Shown here: positions 37,731-46,139 of the stretch, in pieces | Numbering within the stretch: position 1 is the stretch's first letter | Layout: every line of letters begins with the position of its first letter | From: a virus | IMG/VR virus record: IMGVR_UViG_3300043465_001344 | Coordinates: 1-54,944 of that record | DNA: 54,944 nt | Direction: 5' to 3' (one strand) | Notes under the pieces: model-generated | Told to the model about the DNA's origin: nothing | The model's database searches: none | Seen by the model: the letters and a program-made list of their open reading frames with translations, nothing else | Program-made: the position numbers and the translations under genes

Positions 37731-38875
37731 TGCGGTTCCTGTATCGCCGGGGCAAGCCCGGCCAAGTCCTCGTCTGGGCCATGGAGCAGGACGGTGCCCG
37801 GCACCGGACCATCCATGGCGTCCAAGGCGGCAATCTCGTCACCTCTGAGTGGACCGACTGCGTCGGCAAGCAGAAGCGGACCGACGTCGAGCAGGCCGCC
37901 TTCGAGATCGACGCCGGCTACACCTACCAGCTGAAGCGCAAGTACTTCGAGACCGTCGCCGAGATCGACGTGCCTCGCTTCTTCGCGCCCATGCTGGCCG
38001 AGAAGTGGGCCGACACCACCTTCGAGAAGTGTGTCGAGCGGGTCGCCAACGAGCGGGTCAGCGCCCGGTCGCTGGTGGGTAAGGGCGTCTTCGTCGAGCC
38101 CAAGCTGGATGGCTTCTGCTGCATCGCTCAGGCCTCCGGCCTGACCAGCCGTGAGGGCCAGCCCATCGTGGCCGTACCGCACGTCATGTCGGCGCTGTCG
38201 CAGTTCTTCCGCGACTTCCCCGACGCGGTGCTGCACGGCGAGCTGTACAGCCACGACCTGAAGGAGGACTTCGAGGAGCTGTCGTCCATCCTCAAGAAGC
38301 AGAACATGACCCCCGAGCTGGCCGAGGCCGCCAAGGGGATGCAGTTCTGGGTCTACGACTACCCGTCGCCGGACGTGCGCAACCTGCCCTACAGCGAGCG
38401 TCGTGAGCTGCTGAACATCGACCTGCGCGAGTTCTGTGGCGACGTCATCAAGCTGAACGCCTACTTCCCGGTGGTCGGCGCGTGGGAGATCGACGTCTAC
38501 CGTAACCGCTTCATCGCCGAGGGGTACGAGGGCGCGATGGTGAAGCTGGATCTGGCCTACCGGGTCGGCAAGCGGTCGTGGTCCAACCTGAAGTGCAAGG
38601 TCTTCGACTGCGCCGAGTTCGAGCTGGTCGGCGTCGAGCCGGGCAAGGGCAACTACAGCCGCTTCGCGAAGCGCGCGACGTTCAAGCTGGCCGACGGCCG
38701 GACCTTCGGCGCGGGCATCAAGGGCGGTCAGTCCAAGTTCAACGCTGACCTGCTGACCAACTGGCGCGAGACGCAGCACTCGGCCACCGTCCAGTACTTC
38801 GGTCTGACGGCCGACGGCATCCCCCGCATGGCCACGGTCAAGGCGTGGCTGGGGTTGGAAGGGCGGGTGCTCTGA
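37730..38875 (+). CDS. ATP-dependent DNA ligase, 381 aa
   Basis: Nucleotidyltransferase motif I EPKLDG (123-128, adenylated Lys125), motif III LHGEL (168-172), motif IV EGAMVK (267-272) and motif V-like KRSWSNLKCK (281-290), then an OB-fold-like end. The N-terminal ~75 residues look like the WGR-like cap (LYRRGKPGQVLVWAM, then GKQKRT) seen in some phage ligases. Joins Okazaki fragments and repair nicks. TAATG overlap with the upstream gene and TGATG overlap with the ASCH gene. Confidence 0.85.
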   Translation: MRFLYRRGKPGQVLVWAMEQDGARHRTIHGVQGGNLVTSEWTDCVGKQKRTDVEQAAFEIDAGYTYQLKRKYFETVAEIDVPRFFAPMLAEKWADTTFEKCVERVANERVSARSLVGKGVFVEPKLDGFCCIAQASGLTSREGQPIVAVPHVMSALSQFFRDFPDAVLHGELYSHDLKEDFEELSSILKKQNMTPELAEAAKGMQFWVYDYPSPDVRNLPYSERRELLNIDLREFCGDVIKLNAYFPVVGAWEIDVYRNRFIAEGYEGAMVKLDLAYRVGKRSWSNLKCKVFDCAEFELVGVEPGKGNYSRFAKRATFKLADGRTFGAGIKGGQSKFNADLLTNWRETQHSATVQYFGLTADGIPRMATVKAWLGLEGRVL

Positions 38876-39159
38876 TGGCCCAGACCAACCACGTCGTCCG
38901 CTCGTGGTGTCACCTCTTCGAGGCGATGGCCTCCGGCGAGAAGACCCACGACCTTCGTCGCAACGACCGTCACTATCAGGTGGGTGACACCCTCGACCTG
39001 CAGGAATATGACATCCGCTTCGGCCGCCCGACCGGGCGCTCGTTGCGGATGCAGATCACCTACATCACGGGCCGCGACGAGGGACATCACCCCTGCGCCG
39101 TCTCCTCGGCAGTGCTCGACCCCGAGTACGTCATCCTCTCTGTGAGAAAGTTCCCTTGA
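38875..39159 (+). CDS. DUF3850-like ASCH protein, 94 aa
   Basis: FEAMASGEKTHDLRRNDRHYQVGDTLDLQE near residues 15-44 is a close fit to the DUF3850/ASCH pattern (F-x-x-G-x-K-x-x-E/D-L-R-x-N-D-R-x-Y/F-x-V-G-D). ASCH proteins may bind RNA or modified bases. The end overlaps the ThyX start as TTGA. Confidence 0.7.
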   Translation: MAQTNHVVRSWCHLFEAMASGEKTHDLRRNDRHYQVGDTLDLQEYDIRFGRPTGRSLRMQITYITGRDEGHHPCAVSSAVLDPEYVILSVRKFP

Positions 39160-39953
39160 CCACCATTTCCGCCAAGGTCATCGCCGACAGCGTCGCCGAA
39201 GACACCCGCATCCGCCTGTTGACGTTCGAACTGCGCTACCCCCGCTTCGTCCACGCCGAGTTCATGACCCACCGGGTCTTCAGCCGGAACGCCTCGTCCA
39301 GCCGCGCCATCCCGGTCAAGCGCCTCATCGCCACCGTGCTGCACGACATGGCCGAGCCCGTCCACTGGGGCAAGAACCAACCGGGCATGCAGGCCCGTGA
39401 GGAGCTGTCCGGCTGGCGTCTGGTCGCCGCGCGCCTGCTGTGGCGATCCGCGGGTCGCGCTGCCGTGCTGTTCGCTCGCGGAATGGCGGCGCTCGGCGCG
39501 CACAAGCAAATCGTCAACCGTCTGATCGAGCCGTTCAGCCACATCACAGTCGTGGTCACCGCCACCGAGTGGGAGAACTTCTTCGCCCTGCGGCTCCACG
39601 AGGATGCCGACCCGACCATCCGCGAGCTGGCCTACGTCATGGACTGCGTCGCTCGAGCCTCCACCCCGCTGGTGCTGAAGCCGGGCCAGTGGCACCTGCC
39701 GTACGCGGCCGACGAGGGCCGCGCGGTCTCCGCCGCCCGTTGTGCGCGGACCAGCTACCTGACCCACGACGGCCAGCGGCCGACGGCGGCCGACGACCTC
39801 GCGCTCTTCCAGCGTCTGGTCGAAGCCAACCCGCCCCACCTGTCGCCTGTCGAGCATCAGGCCACCCCGTCCGGTGATCGGGAGTTCCACAAGAACTTCC
39901 GGGGCTGGATCCAGTTTCGCGAGGAGATCGAACATGACCGCTACAGCGCCTAA
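39156..39953 (+). CDS. thyX: flavin-dependent thymidylate synthase, 265 aa
   Basis: FAD- and folate-dependent synthesis of dTMP from dUMP. The ThyX signature RHRxxSxNxxSxR appears as THRVFSRNASSSR (38-50), with Thr in place of the first Arg. A C-terminal SAARCARTSY near residue 193 and NFRGW are also typical. TTG start within a TTGA overlap with the DUF3850 gene stop. Works with the neighbouring dNMP kinase and ribonucleotide reductase. Confidence 0.85.
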   Translation: MTTISAKVIADSVAEDTRIRLLTFELRYPRFVHAEFMTHRVFSRNASSSRAIPVKRLIATVLHDMAEPVHWGKNQPGMQAREELSGWRLVAARLLWRSAGRAAVLFARGMAALGAHKQIVNRLIEPFSHITVVVTATEWENFFALRLHEDADPTIRELAYVMDCVARASTPLVLKPGQWHLPYAADEGRAVSAARCARTSYLTHDGQRPTAADDLALFQRLVEANPPHLSPVEHQATPSGDREFHKNFRGWIQFREEIEHDRYSA

Positions 39954-40509
39954 GTTCATCGGCATCGCCGGCCGCAAGCGGTCGGGTAAGGACACCGCAG
40001 CCATCATGCTCCCCCGGGAGTACCGGAAGCTGTCCTTCGCCAAGCCGATCAAGGCCATGCTGCGCACCCTGCTCTCCACCCGGGGGGCCGACCATGAGCT
40101 GATCGAGCGCATGATGGAGGGCGACCTCAAGGAGATCACGTCGCCCCTGTTCGGGGGCCACACCCCACGTCACGCGATGCAGACCCTCGGCACTGAATGG
40201 GGCCGCCAGTGCATCCACGGCAGCCTCTGGGTGGACACCGCCCTGACGGAGGCCTTGGCCACGGGGGAGTGCTACGTCATCCCCGACGTCCGGTTCCACA
40301 ACGAGTGCAACGCCATCAAGGCCATCGGTGGTGTGGTCATCAGGGTCGAGCGCCCCGGTCGCCCCATCGGCGTGCTCGAAGACCATGCCTCGGAGCAAGA
40401 GATCGACGAGCTGGATGTCGACCACGTCCTCGTCAATGACGCCGACACCGCCCTCGGTTTCGAACAGGTGGCAGCAGCTTTCTTCCGCGAAAAGCTGAAC
40501 ATCCACTAG
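39934..40509 (+). CDS. deoxynucleoside monophosphate kinase-like, 191 aa
   Basis: P-loop GRKRSGKD (13-20) in the context IGIAGRKRSGKDT, followed by KLSFAKPIK and a QTLGTEWGR segment. This order is typical of phage dNMP kinases (T4 gp1/T5-like) that phosphorylate dNMPs for the phage dNTP pool. Overlaps ThyX by 20 nt. Confidence 0.8.
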   Translation: MTATAPKFIGIAGRKRSGKDTAAIMLPREYRKLSFAKPIKAMLRTLLSTRGADHELIERMMEGDLKEITSPLFGGHTPRHAMQTLGTEWGRQCIHGSLWVDTALTEALATGECYVIPDVRFHNECNAIKAIGGVVIRVERPGRPIGVLEDHASEQEIDELDVDHVLVNDADTALGFEQVAAAFFREKLNIH

Positions 40510-40524
40510 ATACTCGCCTTTGCC

Positions 40525-40556
40525 CCCTAGCGGTGGGAGTTTCTCCCCCGCTAGGG
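40525..40556 (+). other. 14-bp hairpin before RNR genes
   Basis: CCCTAGCGG (40525-40533) pairs with CCGCTAGGG (40548-40556), and GGGAG (35-39) with CTCCC (43-47), loop TTT, one bulged T. No U tract follows. It may separate the kinase unit from the RNR unit or stabilise the transcript. Confidence 0.6.
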
Positions 40557-40582
40557 TCCGCTCCCCACTCTGGAGAACCACC

Positions 40583-42403
40583 ATGCCCGATCCATCGGCC
40601 GTCACCCTGTGCCCTGAGCGCGACAACCTGCTCACCGACTTCGGCAAGAAGACGATGCGAGATCGGTATCTGCTCCCGGGCGAGAGCTATCAGGATATGT
40701 TCGCCCGGGTCGCCGCAGCCTACGCCGATGACGACGCCCACGCGCAGCGCGTCTACGACTACATCTCGCAACTCTGGTTCATGCCGGCGACACCTGTGCT
40801 GTCCAACGGGGGCACCGACCGGGGCCTGCCCATCAGCTGCTTCCTGAACGCCGTCGGTGACAGCCTCGACGGCATCCAGCATATCTGGAACGAGAACATC
40901 GCTCTGGCCTCCAACGGCGGCGGGATCGGCACCTACTGGGGCGGTGTGCGCTCCATCGGCGAGAAGGTGAAAGGCCGCGGCGTGACGAGCGGCATCATCC
41001 CCTTCATCCGGGTCATGGACAGCCTGACGCTGGCGATCAGCCAAGGTAGCCTCCGGCGCGGCTCGGCCGCCGTCTATCTCGACGTCCACCACCCCGAGGT
41101 CGAGGAGTTCCTCGAAATCCGCAAGCCGACCGGGGACGCCAACCGCAAGGCTCCGAACATCCACCACGGCCTGAACGTCACCGACGCCTTCATGGAGGCC
41201 GTGCGCGACCGCCGGACCTTCGACCTGCTGTCGCCCAAGACCGGCGAGGTGATCAAGACGGTGGACGCCCGCAAGCTGTGGCAGAAGATCCTCGACACGC
41301 GGCTCCAGACCGGGGAGCCCTACCTGATCTTCATCGACCGGGTGAACGACGCGATGCCGATGCACCAGCGCCAATCGGGGCTGCAGGTGCGTCAGTCGAA
41401 CCTCTGCACCGAGATCACGCTGCACTCGGGCAAGGACCACCTCGGCGTGGACCGGACCGCCGTCTGTTGCCTCGCCTCCGTCAACGCCGAGACCTTCCTC
41501 GACTGGCAGGATGAGCCCCTGTTCATCCCCGACATCATGCGCTTCCTCGACAACGTGCTCCAGAGCTTCATCGACAACGCCCCTCCGCCTATGGCCAGCG
41601 CGGTCTACTCGGCCATGCGAGAACGGTCAGTCGGCCTCGGCCTGATGGGCTTCCACTCGTTCCTGCAGAAGCAGGGACTGGCCTTCGAGGGACCGATGGC
41701 CAAGTCGTGGAACAAGCGTCTGTTCCGTCACCTACGCCGGCAGGCCGATCAGGCCAGCGTGGATCTGGCGGTCGAGCGCGGCCCCTGCCCAGATGCGGCG
41801 GATCATGGAGTGATGGAGCGGTTCAGCCACAAGCTGGCCATCGCGCCGACCGCCTCGATCTCGATCATCTGCGGCGGCACGTCGGCGGGGATCGAACCCA
41901 TCCCCTCGAACATCTACTCGCATAAGACCCTCTCCGGTACCGTGGCGGTCATGAACCCCTACCTCGACCAGCTGCTGCAGGACGTGTGGGAGCAACGCTT
42001 CTCGGGCACCCCTCGCACACAATGGCTCGCCGAACAATGGGACAGCGTCCTTGAAGCCGACGGCTCCGTGCAGCATCTCGACTGTCTGAACGAAGACGAG
42101 AAGAAGGTGTTCCGCACCAGCTTTGAGTTGGATCAGAGGTGGATCGTCGAGCATGCGGTCGACCGCACCCCCGACATCTGTCAGGCGCAGTCGGTCAATC
42201 TCTTCATCCCCGGCAACGTCAACAAGTGGGACCTGCACATGCTGCACTGGACCGCTTGGGAGCGGGGCATGAAGTCCCTCTATTATCTGCGCTCGCGCTC
42301 TGTCGCTCGCGCCGCCCACGCCGGCTCCGACAAGGCCGCCTCCCCCTTCCCCATCGCGGCTCCGGCCCCGGTTCAATACGATGAGTGCCTCGCATGTCAG
42401 TAG
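40583..42403 (+). CDS. nrdA: class I ribonucleotide reductase large subunit, 606 aa
   Basis: Reduces ribonucleotides to deoxyribonucleotides. Cysteines at expected places: GLPISCFL (C86), QSNLCTE (C275), and CCLASVN (C295/C296), plus a C-terminal C-x-x-C tail (DECLACQ) that relays electrons from thioredoxin or glutaredoxin. Residues 270-330 and the PTASIS segment match NrdA. ATG with CTGGAGAA upstream. No N-terminal ATP-cone is obvious, so allosteric activity control may be lacking; the beta subunit follows. Confidence 0.9.
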   Translation: MPDPSAVTLCPERDNLLTDFGKKTMRDRYLLPGESYQDMFARVAAAYADDDAHAQRVYDYISQLWFMPATPVLSNGGTDRGLPISCFLNAVGDSLDGIQHIWNENIALASNGGGIGTYWGGVRSIGEKVKGRGVTSGIIPFIRVMDSLTLAISQGSLRRGSAAVYLDVHHPEVEEFLEIRKPTGDANRKAPNIHHGLNVTDAFMEAVRDRRTFDLLSPKTGEVIKTVDARKLWQKILDTRLQTGEPYLIFIDRVNDAMPMHQRQSGLQVRQSNLCTEITLHSGKDHLGVDRTAVCCLASVNAETFLDWQDEPLFIPDIMRFLDNVLQSFIDNAPPPMASAVYSAMRERSVGLGLMGFHSFLQKQGLAFEGPMAKSWNKRLFRHLRRQADQASVDLAVERGPCPDAADHGVMERFSHKLAIAPTASISIICGGTSAGIEPIPSNIYSHKTLSGTVAVMNPYLDQLLQDVWEQRFSGTPRTQWLAEQWDSVLEADGSVQHLDCLNEDEKKVFRTSFELDQRWIVEHAVDRTPDICQAQSVNLFIPGNVNKWDLHMLHWTAWERGMKSLYYLRSRSVARAAHAGSDKAASPFPIAAPAPVQYDECLACQ

Positions 42404-43509
42404 ACCGCCCCATCCCCACCTACACCTTCGATGACTTCGGTAACCTCAACGGCGTCATCGGCGAGAGCTCGCCCACTATGGTGCAGGTCAAGCAGGAGGC
42501 CATCCTCGCCATCCATGAGCTGATGCCGGTGGGGCTCCGTACGCCGGGGCCGTTCAAGCCGATGCGGTACCCATGGGCCTACGCTCTGTGGAAGCTCCAT
42601 GAGGAGATCCACTGGCTGCCCAAGGAGGTGCCTATGGGCGAGGACGTCATGGATTGGGAGCGCAACCTGTCGCCGGGTGAGAAGAACCTCCTGACGCAGA
42701 TCTTCCGGCTGTTCGTGAAGTCCGACGAGGAGGTCAACAACAACTACATGACGCGCCTCGGGGGCCTGTTCAAGCCGACCGAGATCTGCATGATGCTGTC
42801 CGGCTTCGCCGGCCGCGAGCCTGTCCACATCGACGCCTACAGCGTTGTGCTGGAGACCGTGGGCATGCCGGACAGCGACTACGCGGCCTTCGCCCAGTAC
42901 GAGGCCATGCAGGCCAAGGTGGATCACTGGTCGACCTTCAAGGTCGACACCGACGCCAACATCCTGAAGACGCTGGCCATGTTCGGTGGCTTTGCCGAGG
43001 GGCTCCAGCTCTTCGCCTCGTTCGCCATGCTCATGAACTTCCCCCGGCACGGCAAGATGAAGGGGATGGGCCAGATCGTGTCGTGGTCGGTGCGTGACGA
43101 GAGCATCCACTGTCAGGGCGTGATCCAGCTGTTCCACGAGTTCGCCAACGAGACCGGCGCGCTCACGCCGGAGGTGCGCCAGAGCATCCTCGACACGCTG
43201 ATGGTGGTGATCGCTCAGGAAGACGCCTTCATCGATCTGGCCTTCGAGCTGGGCGACGTGGAGGGCATGACCGCGGACGACGTGAAGCGATACATCCGCT
43301 TCATCGGCGGCTGGCGGATGCGCCAGCTGGGGCTGGCCGACCCGTTCGGGATCACCGAGCACCCGCTGCCGTGGCTGCAGGTCATGCTGTCGGGTCAGGA
43401 GCACGCCAACTTCTTCGAGGCATCGCCGACCGAGTATTCGAAGGGTGCTTCCGAGGGGACCTACGACGAGGTCTGGGATCGGTTTGACGCCCTGCCCCGG
43501 GTGGGGTAG
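42394..43509 (+). CDS. nrdB: class I ribonucleotide reductase small subunit, 371 aa
   Basis: Radical-generating beta subunit. Likely metal ligands D111, E142 and H145 (EPVHIDAY), E202, E236 and H239 (RDESIH). Y149, seven residues after E142, is at the E. coli Y122 position, so a tyrosyl radical is likely. The ATG at 42394 overlaps nrdA by 10 nt. A GTG at 42385 is an alternative. A terminator follows at 43539. Confidence 0.9.
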   Translation: MSVDRPIPTYTFDDFGNLNGVIGESSPTMVQVKQEAILAIHELMPVGLRTPGPFKPMRYPWAYALWKLHEEIHWLPKEVPMGEDVMDWERNLSPGEKNLLTQIFRLFVKSDEEVNNNYMTRLGGLFKPTEICMMLSGFAGREPVHIDAYSVVLETVGMPDSDYAAFAQYEAMQAKVDHWSTFKVDTDANILKTLAMFGGFAEGLQLFASFAMLMNFPRHGKMKGMGQIVSWSVRDESIHCQGVIQLFHEFANETGALTPEVRQSILDTLMVVIAQEDAFIDLAFELGDVEGMTADDVKRYIRFIGGWRMRQLGLADPFGITEHPLPWLQVMLSGQEHANFFEASPTEYSKGASEGTYDEVWDRFDALPRVG

Positions 43510-43538
43510 TAAGGGCGACCCTACTACCGGCCTCCGAG

Positions 43539-43566
43539 AGGGTCGCTCTTCGGAGCGGCCCTTTTT
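43539..43566 (+). terminator. intrinsic terminator after nrdB
   Basis: 10-bp stem AGGGTCGCTC/GAGCGGCCCT (one G-T pair) with a TTCG tetraloop, then TTTTT. Ends the + strand replication and nucleotide block. Confidence 0.9.
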
Positions 43567-43586
43567 CGTGTCTGGTGCCCAAACGC

Positions 43587-43619
43587 AAAAGCCCCCGTCC
43601 GAGGCGGCGGACGGGGGCT
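43587..43619 (-). terminator. intrinsic terminator of the minus-strand lysis block
   Basis: 12-bp stem (43590-43601 with 43608-43619) around a 6-base loop, with AAAA on the + strand at 43587-43590 (a U run on the minus strand). Convergent with the nrdB terminator, keeping the two transcripts apart. Confidence 0.85.
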
Positions 43620-43693
43620 CCCACAGAACGACCGGAGAAGGGCAAACGCCAGCCGAAGCTGCAATATCGTTCGCTCAGAGTAGACCTACAAGA

Positions 43694-44086
43694 TCAATGA
43701 TTTCCAGTGGAAAGATCGAGGTCGGGGGTGAACGGCTCCGGTGTCGCTAGCTGCTCCAGAAGGGGGGTTCGCGTCGAGGTCGAAGGACGGAAGTGTCGAG
43801 CATCTGGGCACTCTCCTGTTACCTGATCGATGGCCGTCAGGGTCAGGCAGACCCTGCGAAGCTGCCGTCGGCAATCGCGTCCGGCACCGGTCCGCTCCGT
43901 TTCGTTGATCGCAGTGGTGACGTCGTCGGCACCGGCCGCCCACGGCCGGGGCTCACCATCACACGCGAATAGTTCAGCGGGGAGCTTCGTCCGCTCCACC
44001 GGGGGAGGGACCTGCACCCTCTGCGGCCAGATCGTCGAGCAGCTGGCGACGGCGAAGCTCGAAAGCAGGACTAGCAGCACACGCAT
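43694..44086 (-). CDS. o-spanin lipoprotein (Rz1-like), 130 aa
   Basis: Starts MRVLLVLLSSFAVASC with lipobox V-A-S-C (Cys16), so it should be lipid-anchored in the outer membrane. The mature part is Pro-rich near the start (QVPPPVERTKLP). The ATG at 44086 has GGAGAAG upstream and lies inside the i-spanin frame by 113 nt, the classic Rz/Rz1 arrangement. Spanins fuse inner and outer membranes at the end of lysis. Longer than the typical ~60-residue Rz1, so an extra periplasmic domain is likely. Confidence 0.8.
   Translation of the reverse strand: MRVLLVLLSSFAVASCSTIWPQRVQVPPPVERTKLPAELFACDGEPRPWAAGADDVTTAINETERTGAGRDCRRQLRRVCLTLTAIDQVTGECPDARHFRPSTSTRTPLLEQLATPEPFTPDLDLSTGNH
43701..43713. promoter_or_regulatory. 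TTTCCAGTGGAAA palindrome
   Basis: 13-bp palindrome overlapping the end of the o-spanin gene, between it and its terminator. One of four related sites. Confidence 0.3.
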
Positions 44087-44402
44087 TGGTCTTCTCCACA
44101 GCGGACAGGGCGGCGATACGATCCAACAGCGCGGTCTGCGCGGCCCGGTCATCGCTCGACCCTTGTACGATAACCGGAATGGCCCGGTCACGATATTCGA
44201 TTTCCTTGATCGCCAGATCACCCTTCACTGCGTCGAAGGCCGTCACGATGACCGTGGGGCACTTCTCCAGCGTCTGGAAGCGGATGTCGGCGGCACAGGC
44301 CGCCCACGCCTCAGTCGCCTGCCAGTCGCGCAGCTGGTAGCCCCCGCCGAAGCCGGTGGCGAGCAGGAGGGCCGAGGCCAACAGGTAGATCCAGATCTTC
44401 AC
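43974..44402 (-). CDS. i-spanin (Rz-like), 142 aa
   Basis: N-terminal transmembrane helix MKIWIYLLASALLLATGFGGGY followed by a periplasmic helical domain with coiled-coil-like stretches and Cys near residues 36 and 48. GTG start overlapping the endolysin stop as GTGA. Together with the embedded lipoprotein it fits an inner-membrane spanin subunit. Confidence 0.75.
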   Translation of the reverse strand: MKIWIYLLASALLLATGFGGGYQLRDWQATEAWAACAADIRFQTLEKCPTVIVTAFDAVKGDLAIKEIEYRDRAIPVIVQGSSDDRAAQTALLDRIAALSAVEKTNACAASPAFELRRRQLLDDLAAEGAGPSPGGADEAPR

Positions 44403-45613
44403 CGACGTGCGCTCCGCGTGATCTCGTAGATGCGCTTGGCGAACACCAGCCCGGTGCCGAGGGCCATGAGCCAGCCCGCCCCTTGGGTGAGCCAGCCCAT
44501 CTCGATCTCGACGCCCATGTTACGCGCCTCACGCGCGGCCTCGACGACCAGCGGAGCGACGGTGACGAGACCGGTCAGCCACAGGGTGACCGACTTGCCG
44601 GCGTTCTTGTGCTCTTCGACCAGCGGGATGGGGCTGACGTCGGCCTCGGCCGGGGTGGCCACCGCGTGGGTGGTGACCGGGTAGACGCCGGCCCACATCT
44701 GGGCCTCGTCCTCGCGACGCCGCACGAGACCGTTCAGAACCTTGCCCTTGGACCGCGTCCACCGGCGGAACTGCGTCTGGATTTCGTGCTGAGGAGCGAC
44801 GGCGTTGACCTTCTTCAGCAGGGTCGAGGAGGTGAGATTGCCCTCCCCACAGTTGAAGGCGAAGGAGACCAGAGCGTCGTACTGCCACTGCTGCAGGGGC
44901 ACACGGACCAGCCGGCGCACGGCGGCCTCGAAGCGGGAGAGATCCCTCAGCAGGAGACGGTCGGCCTCGGTGAGGCTGATGATCTGCCCGATCTTCACGT
45001 CGGTGCCCGTGTGGCCGTAGCCGATGGTCAGGGTGCCCAGCACCTTGTCGCCAGCCTTCAGCGGGTGGTTCGGCCGGAAGTCGTCGTAGGCCCGCGCCAT
45101 GAACTTCTCGTGGGCCTTCAGGAAGCCCAGAGCCTGTTCGCTGATCGACAGCCCCATTGAGGCCGTGTTGGTCTCGCGGGTCATCGGGGCCTTGCCCCAG
45201 AGCCGCCAGAGCGGCAGGCCGCCGCGGCGCTCGTCCATGCGGCTCGTCTGCAGGATCTTGTGGGGGCCGGCCATGTCGTCTCGCACGCGCCGCGGCGGGC
45301 CGAAGGTGTCGCCGACCGACCACCGCTCGCCGTTGTCCAGCTCGACGATGCCGATCATGTGGTCGATGGCCGCACCGGTCGAGCTGACGAGCGCACGGTA
45401 GAGCTGGGTGCGCGGCACGCCCCACCGGAACAGGATCTCCAGCGTGGTCATCGACCAGTCGTCACAATCGCCTCGGAAGCCGATGCCCTTCTCGACGTCG
45501 TCGGCGAAGGACTTCCAGTTGTCGTGCAGGGCGGGGTCCGCCACATAGACGGCATACTGCTTGACCAGTCGGTCAGCCTCGAGGATCAGGCGATTGTTGA
45601 CGTCGGGTTTCAT
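44399..45613 (-). CDS. three-part endolysin, 404 aa
   Basis: Residues ~1-135: bacterial transglutaminase-like cysteine peptidase fold (RGDCDDWSMTTLEIL, Cys50; HMIGI with His85; DTFG). Residues ~155-310: GH24 muramidase with catalytic E169 (AHEKF), D177/178 (AYDD) and T196 in LTIGYGH, as in T4 lysozyme (E11, D20, T26). Residues ~341-392: two hydrophobic segments (VTLWLTGLVTVAPLVVEA and WLMALGTGLVFA) that look like membrane helices. A peptidase, muramidase and membrane part in one chain is unusual. Overlaps the small lipoprotein as TGATG. Confidence 0.8.
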   Translation of the reverse strand: MKPDVNNRLILEADRLVKQYAVYVADPALHDNWKSFADDVEKGIGFRGDCDDWSMTTLEILFRWGVPRTQLYRALVSSTGAAIDHMIGIVELDNGERWSVGDTFGPPRRVRDDMAGPHKILQTSRMDERRGGLPLWRLWGKAPMTRETNTASMGLSISEQALGFLKAHEKFMARAYDDFRPNHPLKAGDKVLGTLTIGYGHTGTDVKIGQIISLTEADRLLLRDLSRFEAAVRRLVRVPLQQWQYDALVSFAFNCGEGNLTSSTLLKKVNAVAPQHEIQTQFRRWTRSKGKVLNGLVRRREDEAQMWAGVYPVTTHAVATPAEADVSPIPLVEEHKNAGKSVTLWLTGLVTVAPLVVEAAREARNMGVEIEMGWLTQGAGWLMALGTGLVFAKRIYEITRSARR

Positions 45614-45768
45614 CAGGTCGGCTCACAGAACGGGTCTTCCGGCTCCAGCGCGCATCGGGTGCTGTCCTGTTGATGAGCGTGTGGCACTGCCGCGCCGGGG
45701 CCGGAAGGGGGTTGCTCCGGCCCACAGGAGGCAAGCAGGAGAAGGGGGATGATGATGAAGTATTTCAC
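45613..45768 (-). CDS. small lipoprotein, 51 aa
   Basis: GTG start, MKYFIIIPLLLLASC: lipobox L-A-S-C (Cys15), then a Pro-rich mature stretch and two more Cys. The start overlaps the upstream gene stop as GTGA, and its stop overlaps the endolysin ATG as TGATG. A second lipoprotein in a lysis module that already has an o-spanin; role unknown. Confidence 0.65.
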   Translation of the reverse strand: MKYFIIIPLLLLASCGPEQPPSGPGAAVPHAHQQDSTRCALEPEDPFCEPT

Positions 45769-46139
45769 AGGCCCAGATCCACGTTGAACAGTTTCGAGAT
45801 GCCCGCAATGGTCAGGGCGGCGACGACGGGGCCACCGACCCAGCTCATGACCCCAATGAGGACGTCGTTGCGACCTTGGGTGCGGGCCAACTGGACCGCG
45901 TGATCTGCTTGCCGTCCGTCGATGTCGTCGAGACGGCTCTTCAGGGTCTCGGCCACGCTCTCGACGCTGTTAACGCGGTGGCCGACGCTGGCGACCCCGT
46001 CGAGCTTCGTGTGCAGGATCTGCGCGTCCTCGCGCTGCCGCTGGTCCATCTGGTCCAGACGCTGAACCACGGGCAGGATGAGCCTGTCGATAAGGGGCAG
46101 GATCACGTTCTGCATCTCATTGGGGTCTGCCACGCTCAC
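45765..46139 (-). CDS. XhlA-like membrane protein, 124 aa
   Basis: GTG start. About 95 residues of coiled-coil helices (RLDQMDQRQREDAQILHTKLD onward), then a C-terminal hydrophobic segment VMSWVGGPVVAALTIAGISKLF (about residues 96-117). That layout fits XhlA-like/haemolysin-type proteins of phage lysis modules or a pinholin-like partner. Function is inferred from topology and position. Confidence 0.55.
   Translation of the reverse strand: MSVADPNEMQNVILPLIDRLILPVVQRLDQMDQRQREDAQILHTKLDGVASVGHRVNSVESVAETLKSRLDDIDGRQADHAVQLARTQGRNDVLIGVMSWVGGPVVAALTIAGISKLFNVDLGL

Noticed and set aside
37727-38779. Minus-strand 350-codon open frame opposite the ligase
   Set aside because: The plus strand carries all ligase motifs; the antisense frame is biased composition only.
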